Shown here: positions 9,364-19,338 of the stretch, piece after piece
Layout: every line of letters begins with the position of its first letter
Position numbering within the stretch: position 1 is the first letter of the stretch
Origin: Chara braunii
Lineage: Eukaryota > Streptophyta > Charophyceae > Charales > Characeae
Assembly: GCA_003427395.1 (NCBI GenBank)
Contig: BFEA01000295.1
Coordinates: 124,120-148,426, forward strand
DNA length: 24,307 nt
Reading direction: 5' to 3'
Program-made: the position numbers and the translations under genes
Notes under the pieces: generated by a model
Told to the model about the DNA's origin: nothing
Database searches by the model: none
The model's input: only the letters and a program-made list of their open reading frames with translations

Positions 9364-9761
9364 ACTGTGAAGTCACATTGGTCGACGCACAAGTAAAAGC
9401 ATAGTACCAGAGTCTTTTGTTCTTGTGCAAGGTTGCGAATCACTGGCGGCGGGTATGGCACCCCGACCGGTTTCGACACCGCCACACGGTCGTCTTCAGG
9501 GGGAACCTCCAAACTTCACCCTCGTCAAAATCCGATCTCATCGCTCTCCCTCCTCCACCACTGACCCATTGTCATCTTCGGAAATGGCAGCGGGGTCACA
9601 TCATTGGACCCAAAAGGACTTAACAACTATGCAATCATTCGTTACATAGTTCCTGGCGCAACTCTCAGTACATCCGGCCTATGCTAACAAAACAGGCACA
9701 AAGTTCAAATCCTACAAAATTTAGAAAATACTATCCAGTATGATAAGCGATACCAACTAGT
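9364..9761 (-). repeat. Flanking direct repeat of the retroelement (5' side)
   Basis: Partner of 4285-4618 in the same orientation. In the element's sense orientation it precedes the gag-like region. It contains about 85 bases (around 9650-9738) not found in the other copy. Part of it (9512-9430) is spuriously open on the minus strand. Confidence 0.8.
9460..9504 (-). ncRNA. Hammerhead-ribozyme-like core in the 5' direct repeat
   Basis: Minus strand: CCCC, CTGAAGA (9500-9494), a short GAC/GTC-type stem II, GAAAC (9475-9471), CGGTC, then GGGG. This is the same arrangement as in the other repeat, with CTGAAGA for CTGAGGA and CGG for CAG. Conservation of the core boxes and of the CCCC/GGGG stem in both diverged copies supports selection or at least common origin. 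Confidence 0.4.
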
Positions 9762-11025
9762 CCTCAGTGGACCGAAAGCGATATCGGACTGCAATCACGC
9801 CCAACATGAGTAAAAAGATGTCCCGATGTGAGCTTTTTTAAAATGTTTTTTTTGGTCATGAGTGAAAATGATTGGCTGCGGTATTCCATCTGCTGGCCTC
9901 AGGTCCAACACAAAGGTCAGTACGAGTGTCGGGCGGCTCAAGCCTATGACCGCTCAATTTTTCTCGAGGAAATGGTACCAACTGGAAAGGGAAACCGCGC
10001 AAAATCCTTGTTGCGTCTATATCTAAGACCGGTGATCAAGGCCTAATTTGTGGAGACTTCGTCCGTGTGACGTGAACCAAGCAAAAGCTACAAACAGCTT
10101 TTGTGATGAGCCGACTGAGACAACAAGAAATTGATGCCCTATGCCGATTCCTTGCAAATTGGGTAATTAACAAAATTTGGCTATACCTACAGCTGGTGTA
10201 ACAAGGAGAACCAGGTAAATTGAGCGTGTGTGTGTCTACGATTGCGTGAGAGAATGGGAAGAACCAATACACCGAGTCGACGCTTGGAACGGACATAAGC
10301 CGCGATGAGACAAAGCGGCAAGTTTCGAGTTTTTGGGTCTTTCTGCAAGTATGGGGCTGCGGGCCGGTGAATTGCGGGTCAAACAGAAATCGTGCAACTA
10401 AGATGGCCAGAATGTTGCAGGGCTTTTGATTGGAGGTGAGGACCATGTTCGAGCGGTAGTGGTCGAGCTGGGTTGCTGGTCGCGAGGTGGAAAAATAAAA
10501 CTTAGAGACAGCGCCACTACGGGAGACTACGTCGAACGTCGGGACTGCGTGCTGAACCTCGTACGAAACTCACCAGGCTGGTTGTTGGGATGTGTGAAAG
10601 TTTGTCGTGGAGACTTGATGAGGGAACGTGATTTGGAACCAATCGGATTACTGTTTGGTCACGTGTGTTTCCGAAGAAGTTGGGTCTCGGTTGGTGTACA
10701 AATCGCGTGGTGGGAACTTTATGCGGCTTGTTTTTGCATGTGGATACCAATTACAAGTCACCCGCGACCGCCAGGCTGAAAGAGGGAACAAAGACTGCAT
10801 TAAATTGTCACGCGGATTTTTCTTCGGACAAAATTTTTTCGGGATGAGCCTTCGAAAGCAAGGACGTGATCTTTCAGAGAGGGGTATGGGATATTGGCTC
10901 AACCATGGAACAAAAGTACCTACGGTAATAGACGAAGACACAACCCTTGGTAGAAGGCGGTTGAACGTGGCTTTTCTCCAGTTGCGGTCCACCAAGGCGG
11001 GGGGTTATGGGTCCAGCAAAGTATA
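9762..11025. other. No gene seen
   Basis: ORFs up to 174 codons (10628-11152) occur, but the proteins have no recognisable motif. They overlap equally long frames on the other strand. No RNA gene or repeat of note. Confidence 0.5.
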
Positions 11026-11035
11026 TAAAAGTTTG
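11026..11035 (+). promoter_or_regulatory. TATA-box-like sequence
   Basis: TATATAAAAG stands just before the first copy of the tandem duplication at 11041. It matches the plant TATA consensus, but no gene follows, so it may be chance or a relic of a transposable-element promoter. Confidence 0.25.
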
Positions 11036-11040
11036 ACCGG

Positions 11041-11500
11041 GTGCTTATTTCATTCATTTGATAATACCAGAAGAATTGGCACACGAGTGTGTGCTGGGTT
11101 CTTCCAAACAGGCATGCGCCAAGACAAGGATCCGGGCTTAGTTCAAGCATGAAATGGGATCTTTGAATCTTTCCCCATTATAACAAGTTGAATCCACACA
11201 AAGAGTGAGATAGATCACGTACAGTGAGTAATCACGCATAATGATCCAATCTACCCGCGACAGATCAGGTGAGGATGATGGTGCCTATTTCATTCATTTT
11301 GGAGTTCTGGCACACGAGTGTGTGCTTGGTTCTTCCAAACAGGCATGCGCCCGAACAAGGATACGGGCTCCGTTCAGGCGTGAAATGGGATTTCCCCCCA
11401 TTAGAGCAAGCTGAATCCGCACAAGAGTGAGATCGATCACTTACAGTGAATCATAACTCGTAATGATCCTGTCTTGGTGTGGCATATCAGGTGAGGACGG
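11041..11500. repeat. Tandem duplication, 240/222 bp
   Basis: Copies at 11041-11280 and 11281-11500 share 'tatttcattcattt', 'ggcacacgagtgtgtgct', 'ggttcttccaaacaggcatg', 'caaggat-cgggct', 'gaaatgggat', 'agagtgagat-gatcac' and 'atcaggtgagga'. Divergence is moderate and indels are few. Confidence 0.9.
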
Positions 11501-11755
11501 ATCAGCGAAAGACGCTATCGAGCGTGGATTTTGGTATAGTGTACGATCCTATCAAGCGCACAACTAGGCAAGCCACATGAGAGCGAGAGAATGGAAGGTG
11601 CTTCGTTCGCACGTAGTGGAAAGGGGGAGCTTCTTCCTCCTACCTAGCGCCCTGTCTAATGAAGAGGGCGGCTAATCCGGACTGAGCCAATCAACGTAAG
11701 ATCTAATCAGCGCTAGTTGCAGATCGGATGACTGACTATACGCGCCATTGAAGGG

Positions 11756-11817
11756 TATAAAGGGAACATAAACAGGTGTGATCGATCAAAGATCAAGTAA
11801 GCATGACTCAGGTAAGT
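11756..11817 (+). promoter_or_regulatory. Candidate TATA box with short first exon and splice donor
   Basis: TATAAAGG at 11756-11763 is followed about 40 bp later by ATG ACT CAG (11803-11811) and a consensus donor GTAAGTGC. The arrangement resembles a plant promoter plus the end of a first exon, but I can identify no downstream exon. Confidence 0.25.
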
Positions 11818-11910
11818 GCTAAAATTCAGATTCACTTGCCGTGTGTGCTCATTTACCTTCACGCACGGGAGAGCTGATACGCAGATGGGCGGGTCTAATC
11901 AAAAGGGAGA

Positions 11911-12120
11911 AAGTGCATGAGTGATCAAGCACACAATCTTGTGAAGCACGCAATCTCTGGAAGTGCAAGAGTTATCTAGCGCACGATCCCGTGAAGCACA
12001 CGAGTGATGAAGCGTGGGATTCCTTGAAGTGCACGAGCGATCAAATCCCGTCAAGCGCACAAGTTATTGAGCGAGCGAAACCGCCAAGCGCACGAATTAT
12101 GGAGTGGGTGATTCCATCGA
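11911..12120. repeat. 33-bp degenerate minisatellite
   Basis: Units start at 11911, 11944 (17-bp partial), 11961, 11994, 12027 (26 bp), 12053 and 12086. They follow the pattern AAGYGCACGAGTTATS, then AAGCGNGCGATYCCGTG. Units are 60-80% alike by eye. The GATC word recurs in many units and in the flanking 200 bp on the left. Confidence 0.8.
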
Positions 12121-12237
12121 ACGCCAGACTGACCAGATGCGGGTTGATTAAGGGTCCAACCTGCTTGGAAGTGCGATTTGGTCAAGAGCGCGATCGCGTT
12201 GAGAGCACGGTCCAATCGACCGCTCGATTGGCCAAGT

Positions 12238-12309
12238 GGTGAGCCGGGGTGAACTCCCGTTTACTTTCACACACAAGCAGCCGTCTAACCACTACGCGAC
12301 CATGAGGCA
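12238..12309 (-). repeat. tRNA-like relic (A- and B-box-like)
   Basis: The minus strand reads CATGGTCGCGTAGTGGTTAG (12304-12285, A-box-like). About 25 bp later it has GGGAGTTCACCCC (12258-12246, B-box-like) and then GGCTCACCA. Spacing suits a tRNA. The T-arm does not pair cleanly, so this is a tRNA-derived SINE head or a dead tRNA, not a functional gene. Confidence 0.4.
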
Positions 12310-12959
12310 TCAAGCACGTGTGGAGGATCTAATTATCAAATGGAAACGTAAGTGTAACTTGGCCCTACTCTGGACTCTATGGAAGAGTTTACCACATGCA
12401 TAGACTGGGGTAACAGGTGCCGTACACTATGTGCGAACAAGTCTACTCTACACACAAAGACAATACACTGCACGCGGGAAGAAGGCACGCACAGGGCGTT
12501 AGGAATCACTAAGCGGGACTTCATGTTTGATAAGTATCTGCCCACATGCAAACCACATTGGAGATCGACTCGCTGAGTGCATTGGTAAAGAGGGATATGT
12601 CGGTATCCTCCTGAGTTCTTGCTGAAGATACACTCTTGTTTTCCTCATCTGGTGTGTCGGGCAAGATAAGAATATGGCAGTGTATTTTTTTCAGGTTCTA
12701 GGTGAAGAGTTGTTCCTTTTCTCTCCTGAACAAGCGGTATCATCGTGTGCGCCATCGGCATGCAAACCGGACAAAGGAACTAAATCGTCAGCACTGATTC
12801 CAAGCCCGAGCGGGTACGAATGGGCAGTCGAGTGGGCAGCTGTTTTGACCAGCACTCCCTCCGACAGTAGCACAGGTTCATTAGGGCTTCCGGTAGTACA
12901 GTGTGGAGAACCGAAAGAAACACAAAGAATGAAAATGTGCTGAAATGCCTCCACAGTTT
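12310..12959. other. No gene seen
   Basis: A small frame at 12674-12943 (89 codons) follows a good acceptor-like TTTTTTTCAG, but its product has no family signature and the opposite strand is equally open. Two copies of a GTTCT-GTGAAGA/GCTGAAGA word lie at 12616 and 12695. Confidence 0.45.
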
Positions 12960-13285
12960 ATTTCATGGTTTAAGATTTTTTTTTTATATTTTTAAAATAT
13001 TTTTCCTGGAAAAGCAGATCTATGGAACTTCTAATTTTCTGAGTCATTGACGCAGTCTTTGGAGCGGGAAAAATGATAAAAAATCGCAGAAGTTGGAGTA
13101 CTTTTCCCGTTGGCCCACAAATGGCAGTGTGGAACATGCACTGAATCGGTGCAGCGATTGTTTCAAGGTCAAAATGATTTATTTATTTTTTCTGTTATTT
13201 TTCCTCGAAAGATTGATGCTCAAATTTTCAGAATTTTCTGTGAATTCTTCTGAGCTCGAAAAATCGCCAAAGTTGCTACGTTGAA
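12960..13285. repeat. Old tandem duplication, ~190 bp
   Basis: 12968-13107 and 13165-13285 share a T-rich start, 'tatttttcct-gaaa', 'aattttctg', 'gag(c)tcgaaaaat', 'aaaaatcgc-aaagtt'. Weakly conserved; AT-rich. Confidence 0.5.
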
Positions 13286-14629
13286 ATTGTGGGACCAGGC
13301 CCGCCATTTCGGTCTCCAGTCGCCCCCCTCCCTCAAAACCCGCCCAAGGTCACCGGGAGGGCTTTTTCCTGGTGGCAGAGGGAGTGGTGGTTTAAGAGCA
13401 ATCATGCAAGACAATCTGCAATCTTGACAGAGAGCGGGCACAGGACTCGTGAGGCAGTTGTGAACCAGGACACTACCCTGGCTTGATTCATGCTCGACAA
13501 AGAGAGAGTGTGAGAGAGAGAGAGAGAGAGAGCAGAAGGAACAACTGAGATTCCCTCACAACTAATGAAATACAGATTTGAAAAGGGAGCGCTTAGGGAC
13601 TGCTCGTTCTCGCAGCACTCAGTCCTGGTCGCGTTCATGCGCAAAGGAAAACACACTAACCCGGACGTAATCTCTTTGTTAATCAGCGCACAAAAGGGGC
13701 GATCAAGGGCAAGCACGTGCACACCTATTAAAGGCGTCTGAGTCAGACGTCTTGGATTCCACAAAAATCATGCGCACGCTTCCACTGCACGTGAACCGGG
13801 ACGTGTTCTCAATTGATGATTGCTCATGCGAAAGGGGGGCGACGAAGGAGAGGGAGCTCATATAACTCGCAGAAGTGAGGACGCACAGATCAAAGGCTCG
13901 TGTGTATGGACACAGGGGAGGCAAACCGGGTATCCTGGCCCTGGTCCATGCATCAAGATGAATCCACTAATTGTTCCTGCATGAGTGTTGTATGGGCATG
14001 TGGACGTCACGCCAACTTCTGCGCACAACATAGATCTAATCAAGCTCCGAACAATCACCCGCAACTGATCTCGTTTGGGAAAAGTCCTGGATTTGAGCAC
14101 CGCACGTTTGCTGTTGCGCACACCCAAGTCACTTCCTACACACACAAAGTGCAAAAAATGCATAAATTTGCCCCCTATCTCGGTTGGTTGAGCGGATACT
14201 TGACGTAATTATACGCTTGATCGTGAGTGCCACTCAAAAGGGAAGAACACTAACGAGGGAATGGGCACGGATTGAATGGAGGTGTGCAAAGCTGGAGATG
14301 CGCACAATCACACAGAAAGCACACGGCATGTCCACAAATTCCTCTTGGCTCCCTAGCTGTACAGACACTATTAGTCCGGGTCATCAACGGGAAATTCAGC
14401 TGATCTGGCAAGAGGAAAGTGGAACAAACTGTGCACGCTATGATTCAGCAGATTATGACTGACACTAATAAACTGAGGCGTGATCATGAGGGCGCTACTG
14501 GATATCCTATTGATATCTTCACAAAGTGAAAGTGGATGGGTCTTGCCGCCGCGTTCGCCCAGGTTCGGGTTGAACTATGCTCACGGAACAGTACAGAATG
14601 TACTCACTTGGAGAATATACTAAAGAGCA

Positions 14630-14671
<42 letters not shown>

Positions 14672-15240
14672 GGGAAAGAGAGAGAAAGTTAAGAAATAAA
14701 AGATCGAGAGAGTACCTGCTACTTACCAGGGATCCTTTTTCTCCGGAAGTTCTAGGCAATTAGGCCTTGTGTAAGGACCTGCCAAGCACGGACTGAGACA
14801 GCTGATTTCTGAGTTTTGCCAATGGAATGTATGCCTTGTTGGGGGGAAAAAAAAAAAAAAAAAAAAAAAGGGAGAGAGAAAGGAGAGGGAGGGAGGGAAG
14901 GAAGAGAGATAGAAGACGAAAGACGGTACGAAGGGGACATTGACAGCTGGCAGTGAACTTCATGTCGAGGTGTGCGGAGGGAAAATTCCAAGCAAACAGT
15001 AGCTACTAGCTATTCTTTCAACACGTTTCGAATTCTAGTTAATTATTCTATGCTTTTTCTATTTTATTCAGGATTTTGTTACCCGAGTAATTTTGAAAAA
15101 TTCCAAATGGGTTCCGTTCGGACCAGAGATACAGCCAGGGGGGTTCCTAAAAGGGATCGAGGGCCGGAAAACTCGTGAACTGAACCAGGGAGCTAGAAGA
15201 GGGCACCTTCAAACAGGTACTCTTGGAGGCGGAGTACCTT
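13286..15240. other. No gene seen; microsatellites
   Basis: Short ORFs only, without motifs. Simple repeats: GA at 13511-13532 and 14633-14669, and poly(A) of 23 at 14847-14869 followed by a GA-rich, GGGA-rich block to about 14925. Confidence 0.55.
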
Positions 15241-15289
15241 GAAAACTAACTTTTCAAGATCGCAAGTGAAATACCGTAAATATCGTAAA

Positions 15290-15342
15290 TACGGACTCGA
15301 GCCCAGCGGATAGACTGCCTACACGCACTCAGGAGACTGTTT
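15290..15342 (-). repeat. tRNA-like relic with B-box
   Basis: The minus strand has CTGAGTGCGTGTAGGC (A-box-like, about 15332-15317) and then GGGCTCGAGTCC (15304-15293), one mismatch from the B-box GGTTCGANTCC. The spacing is about 15-20 bp, shorter than in a tRNA. Likely a SINE relic. Confidence 0.35.
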
Positions 15343-15536
15343 TGGCAAACTTGGCTTCAGGAATTTGCAGTAATGTTGCAGATTTGGAAGTCGGAAACAC
15401 AAATGACGTTTTAAACTCAGGGAGGGAAATGGTCGCAGCGAGTCAGAACTCAATCCGCTGTCTCAGCGGACTAAAACTCAGTCTGTGATTTACCTCTGAG
15501 TTAATAATAAATGGAACCTGTTTAAAGCAAGGCTGG

Positions 15537-15614
15537 GCCGGGAACCGGCCGCATAACCAGTCCCAGTCCAACCGGGGCCGGACATGTCCAGGGGTGGTGA
15601 ACCGGCAAAACCGG
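15537..15614. repeat. Self-complementary CCGG/CCGGTT word island
   Basis: GC-rich block with GGGCCGGGAACCGGCC, ACCGGGGCCGGACATGTCC and AACCGGCAAAACCGG, followed by T-rich sequence. Resembles in style the TCCGGA islands at 3272-3898, but with a different word. Confidence 0.5.
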
Positions 15615-15734
15615 ATGCCCCCCAAAAATGCCCATTATTTTTTATTTATTTTTTCTGATTGAGGCATCAGACTGCCATCGCCCAGATCGGTCGGATTCTG
15701 CATTAAAACTGGCAAAGTATGTTTTTTGGGGGGT

Positions 15735-16105
15735 GGGGTGGGGTGGTGGGGAAGTTGGAAGAAGAAGAAGGAAGAATCTGATACCTAAGATGCGGAATAA
15801 AAAACAAAGATCGCTATGGCTATGGCTCAGGCTCAGCAGGGAGAGAACGAGAGGAGGAGGAGGAGGAAAACACGAAGAAGAAGAATGATGACAAGGCTGT
15901 GGCTATGGCTCAGCGGGGGCAAAGCAGAGGAGGGGGAGGAGGAGGAGGAGGAGAAGAAGAAGAAGAAGAAGAAGAAGAAGAAGAAGAAGAAATTAAAGAT
16001 GGCAAAAAAATAAGAACACGGTATGCATATGCCTATGCCTCAGCGGGGGAGAAGGGAGGGGAAGAAGAAGAAGAGGGGGAGGAGGAGGAGGAGATCACGC
16101 TGTAG
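15735..16105. repeat. Polypurine GGA/GAA repeat block in three units
   Basis: Three units each begin with a 'gctatggctatggctcagcg'-like segment (15813, 15895, 16025). Each continues as (GGA)n and (GAA)n runs, the largest at 15934-15991. The strand is almost pure purine for long stretches, so Lys/Glu-rich ORFs here are repeat artefacts. Confidence 0.9.
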
Positions 16106-16213
16106 AAGGGGAAGAGGGGAACAAAAGTTTCTCAGCGGATTTGGGCTATACTCAGCAAGCACAGTACAGCCCCCAACTCAGATCTGAAAAAAAATCTGTG
16201 GATGGGTGTTTTC

Positions 16214-16292
16214 TGACTGGTCGGCAGACTGCCGACCGGTTGGCCCTACTGGTCGGCTGCAAAACGGTCGGCAGTCGGAGTCGGCGGTCGGC
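16214..16292. repeat. Self-complementary GTCGGC/GCCGAC word island
   Basis: Contains ACTGGTCGGCAGACTGCCGA, ACCGGTTGG, ACTGGTCGG, ACGGTCGGCAGTCGG, and CGGTCGGCAGG. An internal hairpin GTCGGCAG/CTGCCGAC is perfect. Confidence 0.6.
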
Positions 16293-17231
16293 AGGTATGC
16301 AACCCTGCTGGTGATGGTTCGATTTAGTTGGAGGCTTGTGGCCGAGGTGGGTCAACGGATTCGGAGAGTTCCAGTTATCTTGGGTTTGAAGGGTCGGTCA
16401 CCGGAGACACTGAATGACTTGGAGGGTTCGGCCTAGGATGTGCACCAGAACTGTCGCAACCCAGATCGATTTTCCCATTGAGCCAGATACTATGTCACAG
16501 ACAGACTCAGATGTGATTGAGCTTATCATTTTAGGTCAAATGTTTTCCATCTTTCTTCCTATGTTGCTTCTCTACCTGCTGTTCGGTTTTGCGCCGTGTT
16601 TTTTAAACTGACTTTGTTGTCTGCAGGTTGCAGGCGCCGGGGAATAGCCCTCCCGTGGGCGACCGACTCGCGGTGGAACACACGGCTAATTTTACATGCC
16701 GGCAGGTTCCTCCTTCACCCGGTCAACGCCGGTACCACCACCTTTTTCCATGCGGTGGTACCGGTTGCTTTCAGGGGCTCAGCAATATGGTAGATTTAGG
16801 CTCATACATTTAGCATCGGGTTCCTTCACCCGGTTTAAGAACGGCGATTCCAAACGAAAAATTAAACCAGAAAACCTAGCAACAAGTCTGATCATCTGTA
16901 ATGTGGTCAAGGGCCTGGCCATGTTGATGACCGGGCTCATGCTCTCCTAGCACGAACATAGCCATGTTGATGACCGGGATCATCTGCTATAGCCCGCTAT
17001 CAGCTGTGCGAGCATAATGCACGAACTGATGTGCAATGCACGAACTGATTTTGAAACACTTTTCGTTTTGGTTTGTTTTTTTCCCTTGAAGCACCAGTAC
17101 ACGGCCTCAGCCTTGCACCAAAATAACGTGTCGCCACAAGAAGTAAAAGGCGGGCTCGGGGCAGAGTCGGAGTGTCAGAAGGTTTTCGATTTTCTGGGCG
17201 CATGTCGAATCCGCACTTCCCAAAAAACAAA
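16293..17231. other. No gene seen; hairpin and short duplications
   Basis: Perfect 11-bp hairpin CCGGTACCACC (16729-16739) with GGTGGTACCGG (16754-16764). 'GGTTCCTCCTTCACCCGGT' is echoed downstream as 'GGTTCCTTCACCCGGTTTAA'. 'GCCATGTTGATGACCGGG' is duplicated (about 16918 and 16962), and 'AATGCACGAACTGAT' is duplicated near 17015 and 17036. ORFs here have no motif. Confidence 0.5.
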
Positions 17232-17655
17232 ACAAGCTTTGGCCGTGATTGCAGTTGGATACACTTTTTTGGAGTCCTCCGTGTGAGTCTGCTCTCAGTG
17301 AAAGTCAGACAAAAAAAAAGAAAAAAAAAAAGAACAGAGAACAAAGGGAGTACTTTGGCAGAACAAAGAACACAGGGAGCATGACTATCAGACACACACA
17401 AAAAAAAAGAACAAAAAAAAAAAGAGCCAACCAAGCTTTGGCCGTGAAAGTGGTTGGATTCATTTCAACGGCGCTAGTGTGAGTATGCCCTCAGCGAGGG
17501 CGTTTTGAGCACGAGGTATATGCGCTGCCTTGCTGGCAGCGAAAGGAAGAAAAGAACACTAAAGGAGAAAAAAAGAAAAAACAGCAATGTTTCCCTCTCC
17601 CCGTAATAGTGGTCAGATGCATTCTGGAAAGTGATCACTTGAGTATGCCCTCCAT
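17232..17655. repeat. ~200-bp tandem repeat with A-rich spacers
   Basis: CAAGCTTTGGCCGTGA recurs exactly at 17232-17247 and 17432-17447. It is followed by GTTGGAT and GTGTGAGT-TGC-CTCAG. A third, weaker copy (about 17600-17655) keeps 'gagtatgccctc'. Between copies lie AAAAAAGAAC runs. Confidence 0.75.
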
Positions 17656-18195
17656 GACATCCTTCGACGACATCATTGATCTCTGGCTTGTTTGTTCCTT
17701 TCTTTTTTTCTTTTTTTTTTTCCTTCAGGAAGACCCCCGGCACCGGTGCCACTTCCGAAATTCCCACTGCAGGTACCTTCACGCAGAAGGCTCGGAAAAT
17801 AGTGGCGCGCAGTGGGCAGGTAGGTTCGGGATTTTAGGTGCGGATGTACTGGTGGTTTAAGACAGATCTTGTTTTCGAGGTCTAGTTTTTTTTTTGAGTT
17901 TTAATGAAATGCGGCACATGTGGAATTTGTCTGTGACGATGGTGATGCTGTTGTGCATCTCTACCCATAGCTTCTCAGTCCTGACGACCACAGCTCGGCC
18001 CCTATAACTTTCTTTGCACCCTTTTTTCAGTGAAATGTGGCAATTTGCCGGCAATGGCGTGGTATTTTATGACTGTGTGCTGGTCTCGTTTCCTCCCCCT
18101 GCCTGTAGAATCTTTTTATCTTCTTAGTGCTTCTTAGTGTGACTAACTGCACGTAAATCGCAGGTTAGGTCTGCACTCCCTGCTAGGTGCATGAA
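17656..18195. other. Upstream region of the YbaK-domain gene, with possible 5'-UTR intron end
   Basis: No ORF of note. 18100-18163 reads T-rich sequence, CTAAC (about 18143-18147, branch-point-like), and then AAATCGCAG (AG at 18162-18163), a plausible splice acceptor 33 bp before the ATG. No clear TATA box is seen. GTACTGGTGGTTTAA occurs at 17846-17860. Confidence 0.4.
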
Positions 18196-19338
18196 ATGGA
18201 CAGCTGCCGGAGTTCCGACGATCGGTGTTTGGGGCCAGCGGAGGGTATTGGGGGCGTGGAGATGAAAGAAGCAGAGATTCTTGCGAAGCAACAAGAAGCG
18301 ATCTCAGAGAAGATCGAGAGATTAACATCGAAGCTCGAGTCGTTTATGTTACAACCACAGTCTTGTGCTCGTTGTGAGGAGCTCAGCGTGCGGCAGACCG
18401 AAATCTTGCGGAGAATAGATGACATCGAAGCTCGCCTTTTGCAAAAACTCGGTGTCAGAGGCGACACGGGCCATAGACAGTGCAATGGATCCGAGCGAAC
18501 GGACGACAACAAACAGACCATTGCTGCAGAGAACGGCACTGAGATCGCGGAGGAGAACGGTGGTGGCCAGTGCAGAAGCTCTGTGGAGCAGGAGAAGAAG
18601 GGGGCAACGGCGGCGGCGGTGGCGGCGACGTCTCATGGACCAGAGTGTGCAGTTGATGACAACGAGTTTGTTGCTGCAGAGAATGGCATTGCGATTGGGA
18701 AGGAGAATGGTGGCCAGTGCGGAATCTCTGTGGAGGGGGAGAAGGAGGCAGCGGCTCAACAAGGAGAATGTCACGGCAACGAGAGTAATGTGGAAACGAT
18801 GATCACAAGGATTCTCGTGAGCGGGGGCGCTCAGGACTTCTTGTTCCGACGTGTACCTCCGCACTACTATGATAGCCCGATAGAAGCTCGGAGGGAGATG
18901 CTATGTGCTGACTCTATTGAATGCCTTTGCAAGAGCATTGTGATGGTAAACACGCAGGCGGAAGAGCATGTGAGGGACTGCAGCAATGTGCTTAATTCGA
19001 AGTATTACGTTGTGGTGATACAATATGCGGCAAGGCTGAAAGAGAAGAAGCTGAAGGATTTTCTTTATGATTTAAACAAAGGCAAAGTATCAAAAAAACG
19101 ATTCAATATGCGCCTCGCTCAATCGGACATATCGCAAGAACTTACGGGGTTCGGTCACAATGCTGTTACTCCCTTCGGAATGAAGACAAACATACCAGTC
19201 ATCTTGTCGCATGAAATCACAAATCTCAATCCACCGTTCTTCTGGCTTGGCGGTGGGGAGGTAGATCTGAAGTTGGGGATTCGAACGGATGATTTCATCC
19301 GGCTCGTCGACCCATTCATAGTAGATTGCACCGATTAA
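18196..19338 (+). CDS. YbaK/aminoacyl-tRNA-synthetase-associated (ProX-type) domain protein
   Basis: 380 codons from ATG 18196. An in-frame TAG at 18184-18186 and a GTG at 18187 make the ATG the only sensible start. N-terminus: charged coiled coil (residues ~18-90) with SCARCEEL at 56-63. A low-complexity Glu/Asn/Gly linker (~100-190) has an internal duplication with 51-residue period. The domain runs ~200-380: RVPPHYYD at 219-226, TGFGHNAVTPFGMK at 317-330, IPVILSHEI, and FFWLGGGEVDLKLG at 348-361. The PFG...IP and GGGxxxxxLG signatures are those of YbaK/ProX trans-editing domains, which bind mischarged aminoacyl-tRNA. Plants carry a similar coiled-coil plus YbaK protein of uncertain substrate. 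Editing activity here is inference. The gene appears intronless in its coding part and complete. Confidence 0.88.
   Translation: MDSCRSSDDRCLGPAEGIGGVEMKEAEILAKQQEAISEKIERLTSKLESFMLQPQSCARCEELSVRQTEILRRIDDIEARLLQKLGVRGDTGHRQCNGSERTDDNKQTIAAENGTEIAEENGGGQCRSSVEQEKKGATAAAVAATSHGPECAVDDNEFVAAENGIAIGKENGGQCGISVEGEKEAAAQQGECHGNESNVETMITRILVSGGAQDFLFRRVPPHYYDSPIEARREMLCADSIECLCKSIVMVNTQAEEHVRDCSNVLNSKYYVVVIQYAARLKEKKLKDFLYDLNKGKVSKKRFNMRLAQSDISQELTGFGHNAVTPFGMKTNIPVILSHEITNLNPPFFWLGGGEVDLKLGIRTDDFIRLVDPFIVDCTD

Larger units (their letters stand above)
4285..9761 (-). mobile_element. Decayed Penelope-like retroelement with GIY-YIG upstream of RT
   Basis: A ~5.5-kb unit bounded by direct repeats (4285-4618 and 9364-9761), with all recognisable coding remains on the minus strand. 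The order is CCHC zinc-knuckle region, SAP-like segment, GIY-YIG segment, a Cys-containing RT N-terminal region, then RT core with the MDDA active-site motif. Penelope-like elements pair this type of RT with a GIY-YIG nuclease, normally C-terminal; GIY-YIG before RT is the permuted order described for Naiad/Chlamys elements. Many frameshifts and stops break it, so it is not autonomous. The CCHC region raises the alternative that a gag-bearing element contributed the 5' part. Confidence 0.75.

Noticed and set aside
8934-9512. 192-codon minus ORF as one complete gag protein
   Set aside because: Its first ~45 codons translate the flanking repeat, and the knuckle lies in another frame; treated as a broken gene.
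4285-9761. LTR retrotransposon of Gypsy/Copia type
   Set aside because: The RT motifs and GIY-YIG fit Penelope-like elements; no protease, RNase H or integrase motifs seen between the repeats, and the repeats do not show TG...CA ends.
10628-11152. 174-codon plus-strand ORF
   Set aside because: No motif, GTG/ATG start ambiguity, and comparable frames on the opposite strand; runs into a tandem duplication.
12238-12309. Functional tRNA gene
   Set aside because: A- and B-box-like strings are present but the T-arm does not pair and no anticodon arm is convincing.
15899-16105. Lys/Glu-rich acidic ORFs
   Set aside because: Pure translation of GGA/GAA repeats.
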